This document shows positions 32,680 to 43,097 of a stretch of 64,000 nt of DNA, one piece after another. Position 1 is the stretch's first letter. Every line of letters starts with the position of its first letter. A program made the position numbers and the translations under genes. The stretch is from assembly GCA_025084515.1 (NCBI GenBank), contig JAJAGP010000271.1, positions 1-64,000 of the forward strand. Direction: 5' to 3'. This DNA is from Ancistrus triradiatus. Its lineage: Eukaryota; Chordata; Actinopteri; Siluriformes; Loricariidae. The notes beneath the pieces were generated by a model, which was not told the origin of the DNA, searched no databases, and worked only from the letters and a program-made list of their open reading frames with translations.

Positions 32680-33298
32680 GTATGTAAGTTTTGGGAGAAA
32701 GCTTGGATGATATGGGAAATGCAAAAAATAAATAAATACATTTCTTGCTTTCATTTAATTGCAAACAGTATGAATTCAAGATATTTCATGAGAGATATTT
32801 CTGGACATGGTTAACACAAAGCTTCTTTTTTGCACAGTAGCGTTTTAAGGGGCATTTGTGAATGTAACTGTATTGTAATGCTTGACAAAGATTTACCAAA
32901 TGACGGTTCTTCATGTACATGTACAATCTTTATTTGAGGAATGTTTTTAAGCATTTCAATCATTTCTCACACATTTGTTGACAAACTGGAGATCCTCTGG
33001 CTGTCTTTGTTGCACATAGACTCATCTTTTGTATGAAACCATGATTACAATCACCTGTTGACATCACCTTTTAAAATCACATAATTTTTTTTTTTCACAT
33101 CACTACTAGCCCTAAATTGCCCCATCCAAACTTTTTATAATGTGTTACAGGCCTGAAGTGCAGGAATGGATGTTTATTAACATATGAAATGAAGCTGACC
33201 AGATAAAAACAACAAATATCTCGGGTTCATACTGCCTGCAGTAATTTAAAAGTCAAAGTAATGTATAACATTCCAACTTTTTCAGATTTGGGCTTGTA
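32680..33298 (-). mobile_element. Tc1-F copy 1, internally deleted
   Basis: On the minus strand it follows the order of 51337-52040: TTCAGATTTGGGC-type terminus (33275-33298), CCTGAAGTGCAGGAATGGAT, the leader, a scrap of transposase, and CATGGTTAACACAAAGCTTC. At the left, 32740-32800 repeats the terminal block in the other orientation (GCAAACAGTATGAATTCAAG), as expected for inverted ends. No open frame survives. Confidence 0.7.
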
Positions 33299-34063
33299 GT
33301 AAAACTCGTTCTTACATTAAATCTCAGGTGTTTGTTGTGGGCATGTGGGTTAGTTGATGTTTTCACACTCATATAGGCTGCATTAAAAATCAATAAATGC
33401 AATCAGATTATAGCAGAACATAAGGACGGAGGCACTGCAATAACTCGGATTGGTGGCCTCGCCGGGAATTATTTATGCATGGGAGAGTTTTCTGAAGCAG
33501 TCCTCATGTTACTCAATGCACCCTCATGTGCATGGAGTTACCCTGCAGTTTCTTTTCTAAACGGCATTTTAGGGCTGCCTATCAAGCATATAGCAGTGTT
33601 CGTTCAACTCATTTGGAGCCTGAACGATTTAGAACAGCTCATAAAACTTGCAGAATGCACGGTAAGTATTTATAAGAGTCGAAACTGCAGCGAGTCGTCT
33701 GACTTCATGACCTAACTGTTTTGTTTATGTGGGCTGGAGTTCACTTGAGGCTTTGTTTACCTCAACCTTAAGTTGAGGTCAGTCAAATTTTCAATGGCCT
33801 GATTTTTTGGATGACGGACATGATAGATTGGGTAACACTTGACTTGGAGCTACATAACACATAAGTAATTTATCATTGAGCTGACAAACATTTACAAAGC
33901 CTTATTCCATAAAGTCATAAAGTTTTAGGTGAACTAAAATATAAATGGCTTTGGTTACAGTTTGTTTATCCCAGTCTCAGTTTCCATCTGCTTCTCCTTG
34001 TGACAGTTGAGGTGGCAACAGGCTATGAAGGTTAGCCCAGACTTCTCTTTCCCTGGCCACAAG
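33299..34063. other. No recognisable gene
   Basis: A 78-codon plus frame at 33479-33715 shows no known motif. Otherwise unremarkable. Confidence 0.5.
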
Positions 34064-34235
34064 TCAGCTTCATTTCTATAGTGCTTTTTACAATGGAGCA
34101 TTGTCTCAGCTTTACAATTTTACATTATCTTCTAAATCCCAAACTGACCAAGCCTAGGGCGACAGTGGTAGGGAAAAGCTCAATAAACGTTATAAGAAAC
34201 CTTGTGAGGACCAAGACTCAAAAAGAGACCCAACT
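34064..34235 (-). repeat. Dispersed fish repeat (as at 7918 and 20520), copy 3
   Basis: TAGTGCTTTTTACAATGGAG, GCCTAGGGCGACAGTGGTAG and ACCTTGTGAGGACCAAGACT are in the same order as in the reverse complement of 20520-20672. Confidence 0.7.
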
Positions 34236-34339
34236 TCCTTGGGTGGCTTAGATGTTATATGTAAGAATTAACCAAGTATCTATAGTACAATAAAATACAG
34301 AATATATAACCTGTAGCGTATAATGGGCCACAGCACCCA

Positions 34340-34910
34340 GCTCTTCATAGGGAATCCCCCAATATTCCCAAGACATCTGTGAGTCCCTTGATTGGATCCT
34401 GAGTATTCCCTGGGATCTCCTCCCGGAGGGCCTTAAGCAGCTCTATCGGGAGCTGACCAGTGAGCATCCTTGAAAGTTGCTCAAACCACCTCACATGACT
34501 GCTCTTGGTCTGAAGGTGCAGTGGCTTTGCCCGAGATTGACGAACTCCTTTCACACAGGTCACTACAGGCATGTAGATCAACTGGTAAACGGGGCTTTTT
34601 CCAAGGACTCCTTCCCCAAAACTACAGTCTGGTGCTTCCCAAAGTCTGATTCTATTGCCAGAACTTTCCATCACATGTATGCTGGCCTACTCGTACTGCA
34701 CCTGAGTCCCACCCTTCACCCTGCAGGGGGTGAAACCACAATATCGCTCCATGTTGCCATTTCAGATTTCCAGATCACCAGGTGGTCAAGTGTGAACAGA
34801 ACCATCAGGACTGTCTCCAGGATTGGGTCCCAGTAATGGGGGAAACTGGCTCTTGGATTGCACTTTGCCTGACCTCTCCAGCAAGACTTTATCAACATGT
34901 GCAGAGGTGC
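34340..34910 (-). pseudogene. LINE ORF2 C-terminal relic
   Basis: The minus-strand frame 34674-34345 contains GKSPVYQLIYMPVVTCV and RWFEQLSRMLTGQLPIELL. These resemble the C-terminal region of fish LINE ORF2 proteins, which carry a K-IYRSIYVPTLTYG-type block and a RWFGHLxRM block. The DNA around 34370-34450 (CCCTGGGATCTCCTCCCGGA) also fits the 3' part of such LINEs. No reverse transcriptase core or 3' tail is seen. The clade is not settled. Confidence 0.6.
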
Positions 34911-35090
34911 GTGGAATAGCAAGAAATGTTACTCAATTAAAAGTAGTCATCCAAAGAATTGCTTGAGTATGAATAATGAAAAATGTAACTGTAAAAAATG
35001 CACTTAAGTACATGTTACTTGTTACATGTGTCTTAACCGGATTTAAATAAAACCATCCCATATATATATATATACATAAATGCATACATA

Positions 35091-35400
35091 CAGGTAGTCC
35101 TCGACTTACGACGCAGATTCGTTCCTAGATGGTGTCGTAAACCGATATTCGGTGTAAGTCAGAACATACGTACATACTGTACGTAAATAACATACTGTAA
35201 GCACTTATCCTATCCTAACACCTATCCTAACACAGTAATTATCAAAAAACAAGTCGTGTATTCTTCCGCCACGCACACCAAACACGAAGTTCGCGTTATG
35301 ACGTTTACGACGCAAAACCACTTAAATGGGAAACAAGGCTTTATACAGTAAATGGGAGATGTGTCGTAACCACGAAACGTCGTAACCCGAGGACTACCTA
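35091..35400. mobile_element. Tigger/pogo-like MITE
   Basis: CAGGTAGTCCTCGACTTACG at the left is mirrored by CGTAACCCGAGGACTACCTA at the right (last base changed from the expected G). TA flanks on both sides, the right one inside a TA run. The length is 310 bp and it is non-coding. The interior has further ACGAAACGTCG/GTTTACGACGC-type inverted pieces. Confidence 0.85.
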
Positions 35401-35424
35401 TATATATATATATATATATATATA
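35401..35424. repeat. TA microsatellite
   Basis: Pure TA run directly after the MITE. Confidence 0.95.
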
Positions 35425-35447
35425 ATGTCTTAGGCCACCATTACAAT

Positions 35448-35525
35448 GCTGCTTGAAAGTTTGTGAACCCTTTAGAATTCTCTATATTTTGGCGTAAATA
35501 TGACCTAAAAAATCATCAGATTTTC
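35448..35525 (+). mobile_element. Tc1-A terminal-repeat fragment
   Basis: GCTGCTTGAAAGTTTGTGAA, CCCTTTAGAATTCTCTATAT and ATCATCAGATTTTCA match the outer end of Tc1-A. The rest of the element is absent. Confidence 0.8.
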
Positions 35526-36404
35526 AGTATACAGTCTGAGATAGCCATGGCCTATATTAGTCCACTGTTTGAATCAGTAGTTCCTGCTATAATGAATGGA
35601 GATTTGAATGGCATTCCACCTCTCAGTAAACTAGTTTCAATGAATGGTTCATTCGAAGTTAATTATTGTTTATATTAGGTTATGTTGTTTGAAAGACAAT
35701 CAGGTGTTATAAAGTGTACAAGGGTTGGGAAGATACCGTTTACAAGAAAACCGTGTTCACAAGTCTGAATGCTTGTCCAAAAGAAGCTTTTCTGGAGTGT
35801 GTCAGATTTGTCAAACACTGATCTAATGCATCTGCTAGAGAAAATATTCGGTGTTCCGCTTGCAAAGGGTCTGCCCTGATTTTTTTCTGCATGCTTCCTG
35901 GCTCCGGAGGAAAAGTGGAACTTGAGGGAGGGCACGTTTCTTCCTATGAGCCCTTCAGTCGACCTGACAATATGCTGCAGGTCTGTTTAACTCATTAAAG
36001 GTTGAAGAGGCAAACCAGATGGTTACTGAGGTGGGGATAGAACCAATGGTGGCTGTGTAGTACTGGACCTTATGTTTTTTCAGCTTTTGCAGGACGTATA
36101 TCCACTCATCCTCTGATAGCCTTCTCTTAAGGCATAAAGTTCATATTGGCTTGCCACGTCACGTCCTGAGAGACAGTGGTTTCCAGGAACTATGGACATG
36201 GTTTGGTCCAATGAAGATATCCTCAATTGCACAATCACCTCCACAATTTCAGAGGATCTCCAAATTTAGCTCTGTATGTTGCAAAGTCTATAACAGGTAA
36301 GTGTTGTTTATCGGCCATATGATCAACGTCCATCCATTCACTTTAATGACCGAGATCTTAATTATAATAATTATAACAGGAAATTAAATTTTGTCTTTTG
36401 ACTT
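35526..36404. other. No recognisable gene
   Basis: The minus-strand frame 35935-35675 (86 codons) is open but has no motif I know. No repeat is recognised. Confidence 0.45.
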
Positions 36405-36680
36405 AACAGCTGGTCACCTCCACAGTCAATCAATGCTGCAGATCTGTGAGCAGAGGTGGGAGTTTTAGAGCATTCATGTGTATGTGTGTAACTACATCAC
36501 TACTCGTGTGCTCGCTTTCTCATTTGCTCACATTTGAACTACAGACTGGTCTAACACAGTTGATGTGTTTAGAGACTTTTTTGTGTAAGTTACTCATCGG
36601 TTGTATGACTTTCCGCTACTTATTTGTAACAAGCTGCAAATGGCGTTTACAAGCGTCACACTTCCCTGTTCCTCCTCTAT
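36405..36680 (+). repeat. Unclassified dispersed repeat X1, copy 2
   Basis: Matches 620-870 in reverse complement, with about 100 extra bases at about 36430-36525 relative to that copy. No coding sequence is evident. Confidence 0.65.
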
Positions 36681-36820
36681 GTCTGATTAACCTGTAGACT
36701 CCAATCCCCATGATACAACAAAATCAAACAACACAGTCACATGTCCCCTCTCCTCCAATCGTGAACTGTTTACCAAGTCAGCGTCACCCGAATATTAATC
36801 AGTACACCTGTGTCTCATTA

Positions 36821-37280
36821 GTTTAATCTGACCACATGATATTCTGCCAATCTTCTTTTGGATCATCCATATGCTCTCTGGCAAACTTGCCTGGACATGT
36901 ACTGGCTTAAGCAGGGGGGCACGCCTGGCACTGCAGGATCTGTGTCCCTCTCGGTGTAGTGTGTTACTGATGGTAGCCTTTGTTACTTTGGTCCCAGCTC
37001 TCTGCAGGTCATTCATCAGGTCCCTCCGTGTAGTTCTGGGATTTTTGCTCACCGTTCTCATGATCATTTTGACCCCACAGGGTGAGATCTTGCGTGGGGC
37101 CTCAGACCAAGGAGATTATCAATGGTCTTATATGTCTTCCATTTTCTTTTTGTCTTCTATTTTGTCTCTCATAGTTGAAGCGTACCTCTCTCACACAGAC
37201 CTCTCATACAGACCTCTCTCATCTTTCTAAGTCGGAGAACTTGCACAATCAGTGACTGACTAAATACTTTTTTGCCCTAC

Positions 37281-37282
<2 letters not shown>
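36821..37282 (-). mobile_element. Tc1-E copy 2, internally deleted
   Basis: The right end reads inward as CAGTAGGGCAAAAAAGTATT after TA (37283-37284). It contains minus-strand transposase sequence (RTVSKNPRTTRRDLMNDLQR, APLLKPVHVQASLPESIWMI) and then jumps from the start of the gene into the terminal repeat. The C-terminal half is missing. The frame is open for 90 codons (37067-36795) but lacks catalytic residues. Confidence 0.85.

Positions 37283-37370
<88 letters not shown>
37283..37370. repeat. TG then TA microsatellite between two transposons
   Basis: A TG run of about 28 bases passes into a TA run of about 58 bases. The left border is the end of Tc1-E copy 2 and the right border the start of Tc1-G. 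Confidence 0.95.
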
Positions 37371-37373
<3 letters not shown>

Positions 37374-37782
37374 TGCCTTGCAAAAGTATTCGGCCCCCTT
37401 GAACTTTTCAACCTTTTGCCCAACATTTCAGGCTTCAAACATAAAGATATGAAATTGTAATTTTTTGTGAAGAATCACAAACAAACAAGTGGGGACACAA
37501 TCATGAAGTAGAACGACAAAATTTATTGGATATTTTAAACTTTTTTTTTTTTAAATAAAAAACTGAAAAAGTGGGACGTGCAAAAATTATTTTGGCCCTT
37601 TTACTTTCAGTGCCAGCAAAACTCACCTCCAGAAAGTTCAGTGAGGATCTCTGAATGATCCAATGTTGACCTAAATGACTGATGATGATAAACAGAATCC
37701 ACCTGTGTGTAATCAAGTCTCCGTATAAATGCAATGCTCTGTGATAGTCTCAGAGTTCTGTTTTTAAAGCGCAGAGAGCATC

Positions 37783-38781
37783 ATGAAGACCAAGGAAACA
37801 CACCAGGCAGGTCCGAGATACTGTTGTGGAGAAGTTTAAAGCCAGATTTGGATACAAAAAAGATTTCCCAAGCTTTAAACATCTCAAGGAGCACTGTTGC
37901 AAGCGATCATATTGAAATGGAAGGAGTATCAGACCACTGCAAAATCTACCAAGATTTGTTCCCTCTAAACCTTCAGCTCAAACAAGGAGAAGACTGATCA
38001 GAGATGCAGCCAAGAGGCCCATGATCACTCTGGATGAACTGCAGAGTTCTACAGCTGAGGTGGGAGACTCTGTCCATAGGACAACAATCAGTCGTTACAC
38101 TGGCACAAATCGGGCCTTTATGGAAGAGTGACAAGAAGAAAGCCATTTCTCAAAGATATCAATAAAAAGTTTGCCACAAGCCACCTGGGAGACACACCAA
38201 ACATGTGGAAGAAGGTGCTCTGGTCAGACGAACTTTTTGGCCACAATGCAAAACGTTATGTTTGGCATAAAAGCAACACAGCTCATCACCCTGAACACAC
38301 CATCCCCACTGTCAAACATGGTGGTGGCAGCATCATGTTTTGGGCCTGCTTTTCTTCAGCAGGGACGGGGAAGATGGTTAGAATTGATGGGAAGATGGAT
38401 GGAGCCAAATACAGGATCATTCTGGAAGAAAACCTGTTGGAGTCTGCAAAAGACCTGAGACTGGGATGGAGATTTATCTTCCAACAAGACAATGATCCAA
38501 AACATGAAGCAAAATCTACAATGGAATGGTTCACAAATAAACGTATCCAGGTGTTAGAATGTCCAAGTCAAAGTCCAGACCTGAATCAAATCGAGAATCT
38601 GTGGAAAGAGCTAAAAACTGCTGTTCACAAATGCTCTCAATCCAACCTCACTGAGCTCGAGTTGTTTTGCAAGGAAGAATGGGCAAAAATTTCAGTCTCT
38701 CGATGTGCAAAACTGATAGAGACCTACTGCAAGCGACTTGCAGCTGTAATGGCAGCAAAAGGTGGCGCTACAAAGTATTAA
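37783..38781 (+). pseudogene. Tc1-G transposase; catalytic domain open, N-terminus broken
   Basis: The ATG at 37783 opens MKTKETHQAG, but frameshifts and stops scatter the DNA-binding half. From 38128 a 217-codon frame is open to the stop at 38779-38781. It holds the DD34E triad: D in VLWSDE (38227), D in FQQDNDPKHE and E in NQIENLWKEL, with 34 residues between the last two. After WSDE the usual TKIE is deleted, and the normal SPDLNPIE is SPDLNQIE. It ends AKGGATKY as in the family. This is the best-preserved catalytic domain in the window, yet the whole protein cannot be made. Confidence 0.9.
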
Positions 38782-38939
38782 CGCAAGGGGGCCGAATAAT
38801 TTTGCACGACCCACTTTTCAGTTTCACTTTTTATTTCTAAAAAAAAGTTTAAAATATCCAATAAATTTCGTTCCACTTCACGATTGTGTCCCACTTGTTG
38901 TTGATTCTTCACAAAAAATTACAATTTCAATTACAATTT

Positions 38940-39017
38940 CTAACTAAATAAGTTATAAAGGATATATATCTATATATAGATATATAGATATATATCCTTT
39001 ATAACTTATTTAGTTAG
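38940..39017. repeat. 78-base near-perfect palindrome
   Basis: The left half CTAACTAAATAAGTTATAAA then GGATATATATCTATATAT is mirrored by the right half with one mismatch at the centre (38 of 39 pairs). It can form a hairpin or cruciform with almost no loop. Confidence 0.95.
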
Positions 39018-39083
39018 TAAAGTGTAGGATAGTTTATGTTTGAGGGCACTCTGAAATGTTGTTATGTTTTAACATTTAATAAT

Positions 39084-40681
39084 TGTTACGGTTCGCCAGG
39101 CGAACCCGATGGCGAATCGTGAAAGCAAAAGAAAGGGATATTAGGACCCAATAGCAGTCAGCTCCAGATGGTAGTAATGGACTGAAATGGATAAAAGAAA
39201 TGAAACAATAATTAATGCAATGCAAATAAATGACAGGAAACGAAAAAGGTGAGACTTTGTGTGTGTCAGGGCGACTGCAGAATCTGCGAGTAAACGCACA
39301 CACACAAAGCTCACCACCGCACCTACAGGGGGCGAGAAAGGCGGGGTGAAGCCACCCGCCAAAGGCGCGAAGCGCGGCAGCGTATTATACACACTGACAC
39401 GCTTCAACCAATGAAGTCCACCCTTAAAGTAGAGCAGCAATCAGCGCTCGAAGCGCGGGGAGTTTCAATACACTAACGTGATCAACAGAAGAAGCCTGCC
39501 CTTTAAAGCTGAGCAGCGATCAGCGCACGACGCGTGAAGTGTTTAAATACACTGACGTGGTTAACAGAAGAAATCTGCCTTTTCAAGTACGGCAGAGCGC
39601 AGCGCACGAAGCGCCAAGTGTTTAAATGCACTGACGTGTTTAACAAAAGAAATCTGCCTTTTTAAGTAAGGCAGAGCGCAGCGCACGAAGCGCCAAGTGT
39701 TTAAATGCACTGACGTGATTGGTTGAGGGGGTCCCTGCATGGAACAAGGCTGAGGCCAGCGCTCTAGGCGCCTGGGAATAGAAACGCAAAATATTAATGA
39801 AACGAATGGTAACTAATACAATAATCGGGGAAAGAAAATACAGTACGGTGCCTGATAGCGCTGGGAGAGAGAGTAGGAAGCCAACAAGCCGAGAGCGCTC
39901 AGTGTAACAAACTGAGCCCCATGCAATCAACGAACGAGCTCTCTCTAGGAATCGCTCTCTACACAGAATCAGGGCTGCAGGGGAACGCAGCCGCGCAGCC
40001 TGAGCGTGAGAGTGGTGACGCGCTGTGCGGGCTTCAGAGACCGATTCTAACTTCTGAAGCAATGCGATACAGTGAACAGTGACACAGTATGAAACGGACG
40101 CACAGAGCCCGGACGAAAGCGGGGAACAAGCCTGCCGCTCGGATCCGAGGCTGCAAAGCCCAAAGTGAGGCAGTAGAGGTGAGGGACACGCGGGGGTGCG
40201 CAACGCCGGGGCGAGCGGAGCCGCGAACGGGCAAAAAGCGCAATTACAGGCCGGTTCTGACCCTACGCTAAATCTACGCCCTGGATTACCTCCGAATCTC
40301 CAGATTCGTACTCCGGCTGAGCCCCTAAAGCGGGCCCAGTCTACCAAAGTCCCTAACACTGACCGTACCAAAGCGACAGCGCGAATGAGACCCCGAAAGT
40401 CTCTTAAACACAAAAAACCGTAGCGTCCCTAAGCACAACAAAATCCTGATATAGACGCCACGGGAATCAGTAGGATGGAAGGCGATGGTGCGATGCCTGT
40501 CAGTGCCAAACAAAGCTCTTAAATAGAGCCACAGACAGGTGTGTGCAATCGTGCTGGAATCAAGTGACAGGCACGATCGCATAGTCTGAGGATCCCGAGC
40601 CAAAGCTGAACCAATACTGGCCTCTACTGTCAGCTTGGCGGAATCCCCAGACTGCTGGGAAGGTAGTAACAGTACCCGCCC
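39084..40681 (-). repeat. Left long terminal repeat
   Basis: It runs from TGTTACGG to GTAGTAACA. The first 277 bases have no counterpart in the right copy; the remainder matches it closely. It includes four units of a 79-base subrepeat at 39403-39718. Confidence 0.7.
39403..39718. repeat. 79-base subrepeat array in left LTR (4 units)
   Basis: Units begin TTCAACCAATG, ATCAACAGAAG, GTTAACAGAAG and TTTAACAAAAG, and each carries GAAGCGC-type and GTGTTTAAATGCACTGACGT-type blocks. The total of 316 bases equals four units. Confidence 0.9.
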
Positions 40682-41662
40682 CCAAAAGCAACCTACATCC
40701 CCCCTGCCCTGTTGCACACTCTCAGGGTTAAGCGTCTGGCACACGGGGGGGCGCCAGCGTACAGGGCCAGCCCCAATGGGGGAGTCAAAAGAAAGGCCAG
40801 TGCAGGTCGTGCCACAAGCGCGACCCAGCTTGAGCCCAGGGGCGAAGCACAGCATGGAGCTTACAAGCACGACGACCCCAGGTGTAGAGCCAGGCGGCAC
40901 TAGCTGCTCAACCATAGAGTGAAATCGCTCACGTTCGGAGCTGAGCGGTGCCGTGTGTCCAAATGCCGGGCTTACGAATGCGGCGCGCTCAGGGACGGAG
41001 CGACGCGACTCAGGTTCAACACTGGGCAGCGCTAAGTGCACAGGCATAGGGACAACGGGCGCGGCAAGTTCAGGGACGGGCCTTAGTCTCTCAGGTTCAC
41101 CGCTTGGCGGCGCTGGGTGCCCAGGTACAGGGTCAACGGGCGCGGCGAGCTCGGGAACGGAGCGTAGTTGCTCAGGTTCACTGCTTGGCGGCGCTTGGTG
41201 CCCAGGTACGGGGTCAACGGGCGCGGCGAGCTCGGGAACGGAGCGTAGTTGCTCAGGTTCACTGCTTGGCCGCGCTGAGTGACCAGGTACAGGGTCAACG
41301 GGCGTGGCGAGTTCAGGAACTGAGCGTAGTAGCTCGGGTTCGAGACTGGGCGGCGCCAAGTGCTCAGGCATAGGGTCAACAGGCACGGCGAGTTCAGGAA
41401 TGGAGTGTAGTTGCTCGGGTTCACTGCTGGGGGGCACTGTATGCTCGCCCTTCCAGCTTGAGCCTCCAGTATGCTCGTGAACAGGGCCAGGCTGCCCTGT
41501 AAGCCACTCCGTGGAGCCAACGTGCTCCCATACGGGGCTTAAAGGCGTGTAGGGCTCCCGTACGGGCCCAGGCGGCGCTATAGGCACAGGCACGGGGTCT
41601 GACAGCCCTGGTGCGGAGCTTAAAAGGCGCGAAGCGCGGCAGCGTATTATACACACTGACAC
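40325..41662 (-). CDS. Proline-rich 27-residue-repeat frame inside LTR element
   Basis: An uninterrupted minus-strand frame of 445 codons. Its first 13 or so codons lie in the right repeat copy and its last 120 in the left LTR, so the natural start and stop are uncertain. The core has six or more copies of a 27-residue unit such as SSEPEQLRSVPELAAPVDPV plus PGHPAPP. It is rich in P, E, V and charged residues, with no signal peptide, transmembrane segment or catalytic motif. Position next to the presumed 3' LTR suggests an accessory product of the element or the end of a larger polyprotein. I do not recognise a family. An open frame kept by 81-base repetition alone cannot be excluded. Confidence 0.35.
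   Translation of the reverse strand: MSVCIIRCRASRLLSSAPGLSDPVPVPIAPPGPVREPYTPLSPVWEHVGSTEWLTGQPGPVHEHTGGSSWKGEHTVPPSSEPEQLHSIPELAVPVDPMPEHLAPPSLEPELLRSVPELATPVDPVPGHSARPSSEPEQLRSVPELAAPVDPVPGHQAPPSSEPEQLRSVPELAAPVDPVPGHPAPPSGEPERLRPVPELAAPVVPMPVHLALPSVEPESRRSVPERAAFVSPAFGHTAPLSSERERFHSMVEQLVPPGSTPGVVVLVSSMLCFAPGLKLGRACGTTCTGLSFDSPIGAGPVRWRPPVCQTLNPESVQQGRGDVGCFWGRVLLLPSQQSGDSAKLTVEASIGSALARDPQTMRSCLSLDSSTIAHTCLWLYLRALFGTDRHRTIAFHPTDSRGVYIRILLCLGTLRFFVFKRLSGSHSRCRFGTVSVRDFGRLGPL
40928..41452 (-). repeat. 81-base coding minisatellite, six full units
   Basis: On the plus strand, units start with CTCAGGTTC or a close variant at 40928, 41009, 41090, 41171, 41252 and 41333, with a partial unit from 41414. 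Every interval is exactly 81 bases. The units at 41171 and 41252 are nearly identical; the outer units are more diverged. Confidence 0.95.
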
Positions 41663-43097
41663 GCTTCAACCAATGAAGTCCACCCTTAAAGTAGAGCAGC
41701 AATCAGCGCTCGAAGCGCGGGGAGTTTAAATACACTAACGTGATCAACAGAAGAAGCCTGTCCTTTAAAGCTGAGCAGCGATCAGCGCATGACGCGCGAA
41801 GTGTTTAAATACACTGACGTGGTTAACAGAAGAAATCTGCCTTTTCAAGTACGGCAGAGCGCAGTGCACGAAGCGCCAAGTGTTTAAATGCACTGACGTG
41901 TTTAACAAAAGAAATCTGCCTTTTTAAGTACGGCAGAGCGCAGCGCACGAAGCGCCAAGTGTTTAAATGCACTGACGAGTTTAACAAAGGAAATCTGCCT
42001 TTTTAAAGTAAAGCAGTGCGCAGCGCACGAAGCGCCAAGTGTTTAAATGCACTGACGTGATTGGTTGAGGGGGTCCCTGCATGGAACAAGGCTGAGGCCA
42101 GCGCTCGAGGCGCCTGGGAATAGAAACGCAAAATATTAATGAAACGAATGGTAACTAATAAAATAATCGGGGAAAGAAAATACAGTACGGCGCCTGATAG
42201 CGCTGGGAGAGAGAGTAGGAAGCCAACAAGCCGAGAGCGCTCAGTGTAACGAACTGAGCCCCATGCAATCGACGAACGAGCTTTCTCTAGGAATCGCTCT
42301 CTACACAGAATCAGGGCTGCAGGGGTACGCAGCCGCGAAGCCTGAGCGTGAGAGTGGTGACGCGCTGTGCGGGCTTCAGAGACCGATTCTAACTTCTGAA
42401 GCAATGCGATGCGTTTCACGGTCCTGTGTATGTGACATAGTATGAAACGGACGCGCAGAGCCCGGACGAAAGCGGGGAACGAGCCTGCCGCTCGGATCCG
42501 AGGCTGCAAAGCCCAAAGTGAGGCAAGTAGAGGTGAGGGACACACGGGGGCGCGCAACGCCGGGGCGAGCGCACCTCAAAACGCCAAAGCGGAGCCGCGA
42601 ACGGGCAAAAAGCGCAATTACAGGCCGGTTCTGACCCTACGCTAAATCTACACTCTGGATTACCTCCGAATCTCCAGATTCGTACTCCGGCTGAGCCCCT
42701 AAAGCGGGCCCAGTCTACCAAAGTCCCTAACACCGACCGTACCGAAGCGACAGCGCGAATGAGACCCCCGAAAGTCTCTTAAACACAAAAAACCGTAGCG
42801 TCCCTAAGCACAGCAAAATCCTGATATAGACGCCACGGGAATCAGTAGGATGGAAGGCGATGGTGCGATGCCTGTCAGTGCCAAACAAAGCTCTTAAATA
42901 GAGCCACAGACAGGTGTGTGCAATCGTGCCGGAATCAAGTGACAGGCACGATCGCATGGTCTGAGGATCCCGAGCCAAAGCTGAACCAATACTGGCCTCT
43001 ACTGTCAGCTTGGCGGAATCCCCAGACTGCTGGGAAGGTAGTAGACCGTACTGGGGACAAACAGTGGCCACTAGCGGCCACTGTGCACCACGTAACA
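41623..43097 (-). repeat. Right long terminal repeat, truncated and extended
   Basis: It matches 39361-40678 up to GGTAGTA at 43043. It then carries about 50 extra bases (GACCGTACTGGGG and the inverted pair CAGTGGCC/GGCCACTG) before the terminal TAACA. The first 277 bases of the left LTR are missing here, as expected if a deletion joined the internal region to the LTR interior. It also has five rather than four 79-base units, and an 18-base insertion near 42572. Confidence 0.7.
41665..42060. repeat. 79-base subrepeat array in right LTR (5 units)
   Basis: 396 bases in five units; the extra unit relative to the left LTR ends ACTGACGAGTTTAACAAAGG. Confidence 0.9.

Larger units (their letters stand above)
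37371..39060 (+). mobile_element. Tc1/mariner element Tc1-G
   Basis: The left end CAGTGCCTTGCAAAAGTATT then CGGCCCCCTTG follows TA. The right terminal repeat begins after the stop codon (GGGGGCCGAATAATTTTGCA) and mirrors the left one to ACAATTTC at about 38939. It is then interrupted by a 78-base palindrome and resumes with TTTATGTTTGA and CTGAAATGTTG near 39035-39060. The final 30-40 bases of the right end are not recognisable. Confidence 0.85.
39084..43097 (-). mobile_element. GC-rich LTR-type retroelement, internally deleted
   Basis: It begins TGTTACGG and ends CGTAACA, so TG...CA ends are present. An exact 5-base duplication ATAAT flanks it (39079-39083 and 43098-43102), typical of LTR retroelement integration. 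Two long direct repeats lie inside: 39361-40678 matches 41623-43043 at high identity. Between them is about 0.94 kb with a proline-rich minus-strand frame. I infer a minus-oriented element: a purine-rich tract (complement of CCCGCCCCC at 40685-40693) stands next to the left LTR. No gag, protease, reverse transcriptase or integrase is present, so it is non-autonomous. Confidence 0.75.

Noticed and set aside
37272..37460. Frame reading VCVCV then YIYIY
   Set aside because: Pure translation of the TG/TA microsatellite.
39640..40413. 257-codon minus-strand frame in the left LTR
   Set aside because: It lies within the LTR repeat and GC-rich sequence. The right LTR copy breaks it, and no protein motif is visible.
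39361..42060. CRISPR or rDNA-type spacer repeats
   Set aside because: 79-base units without spacers inside an LTR; no rRNA-like sequence.
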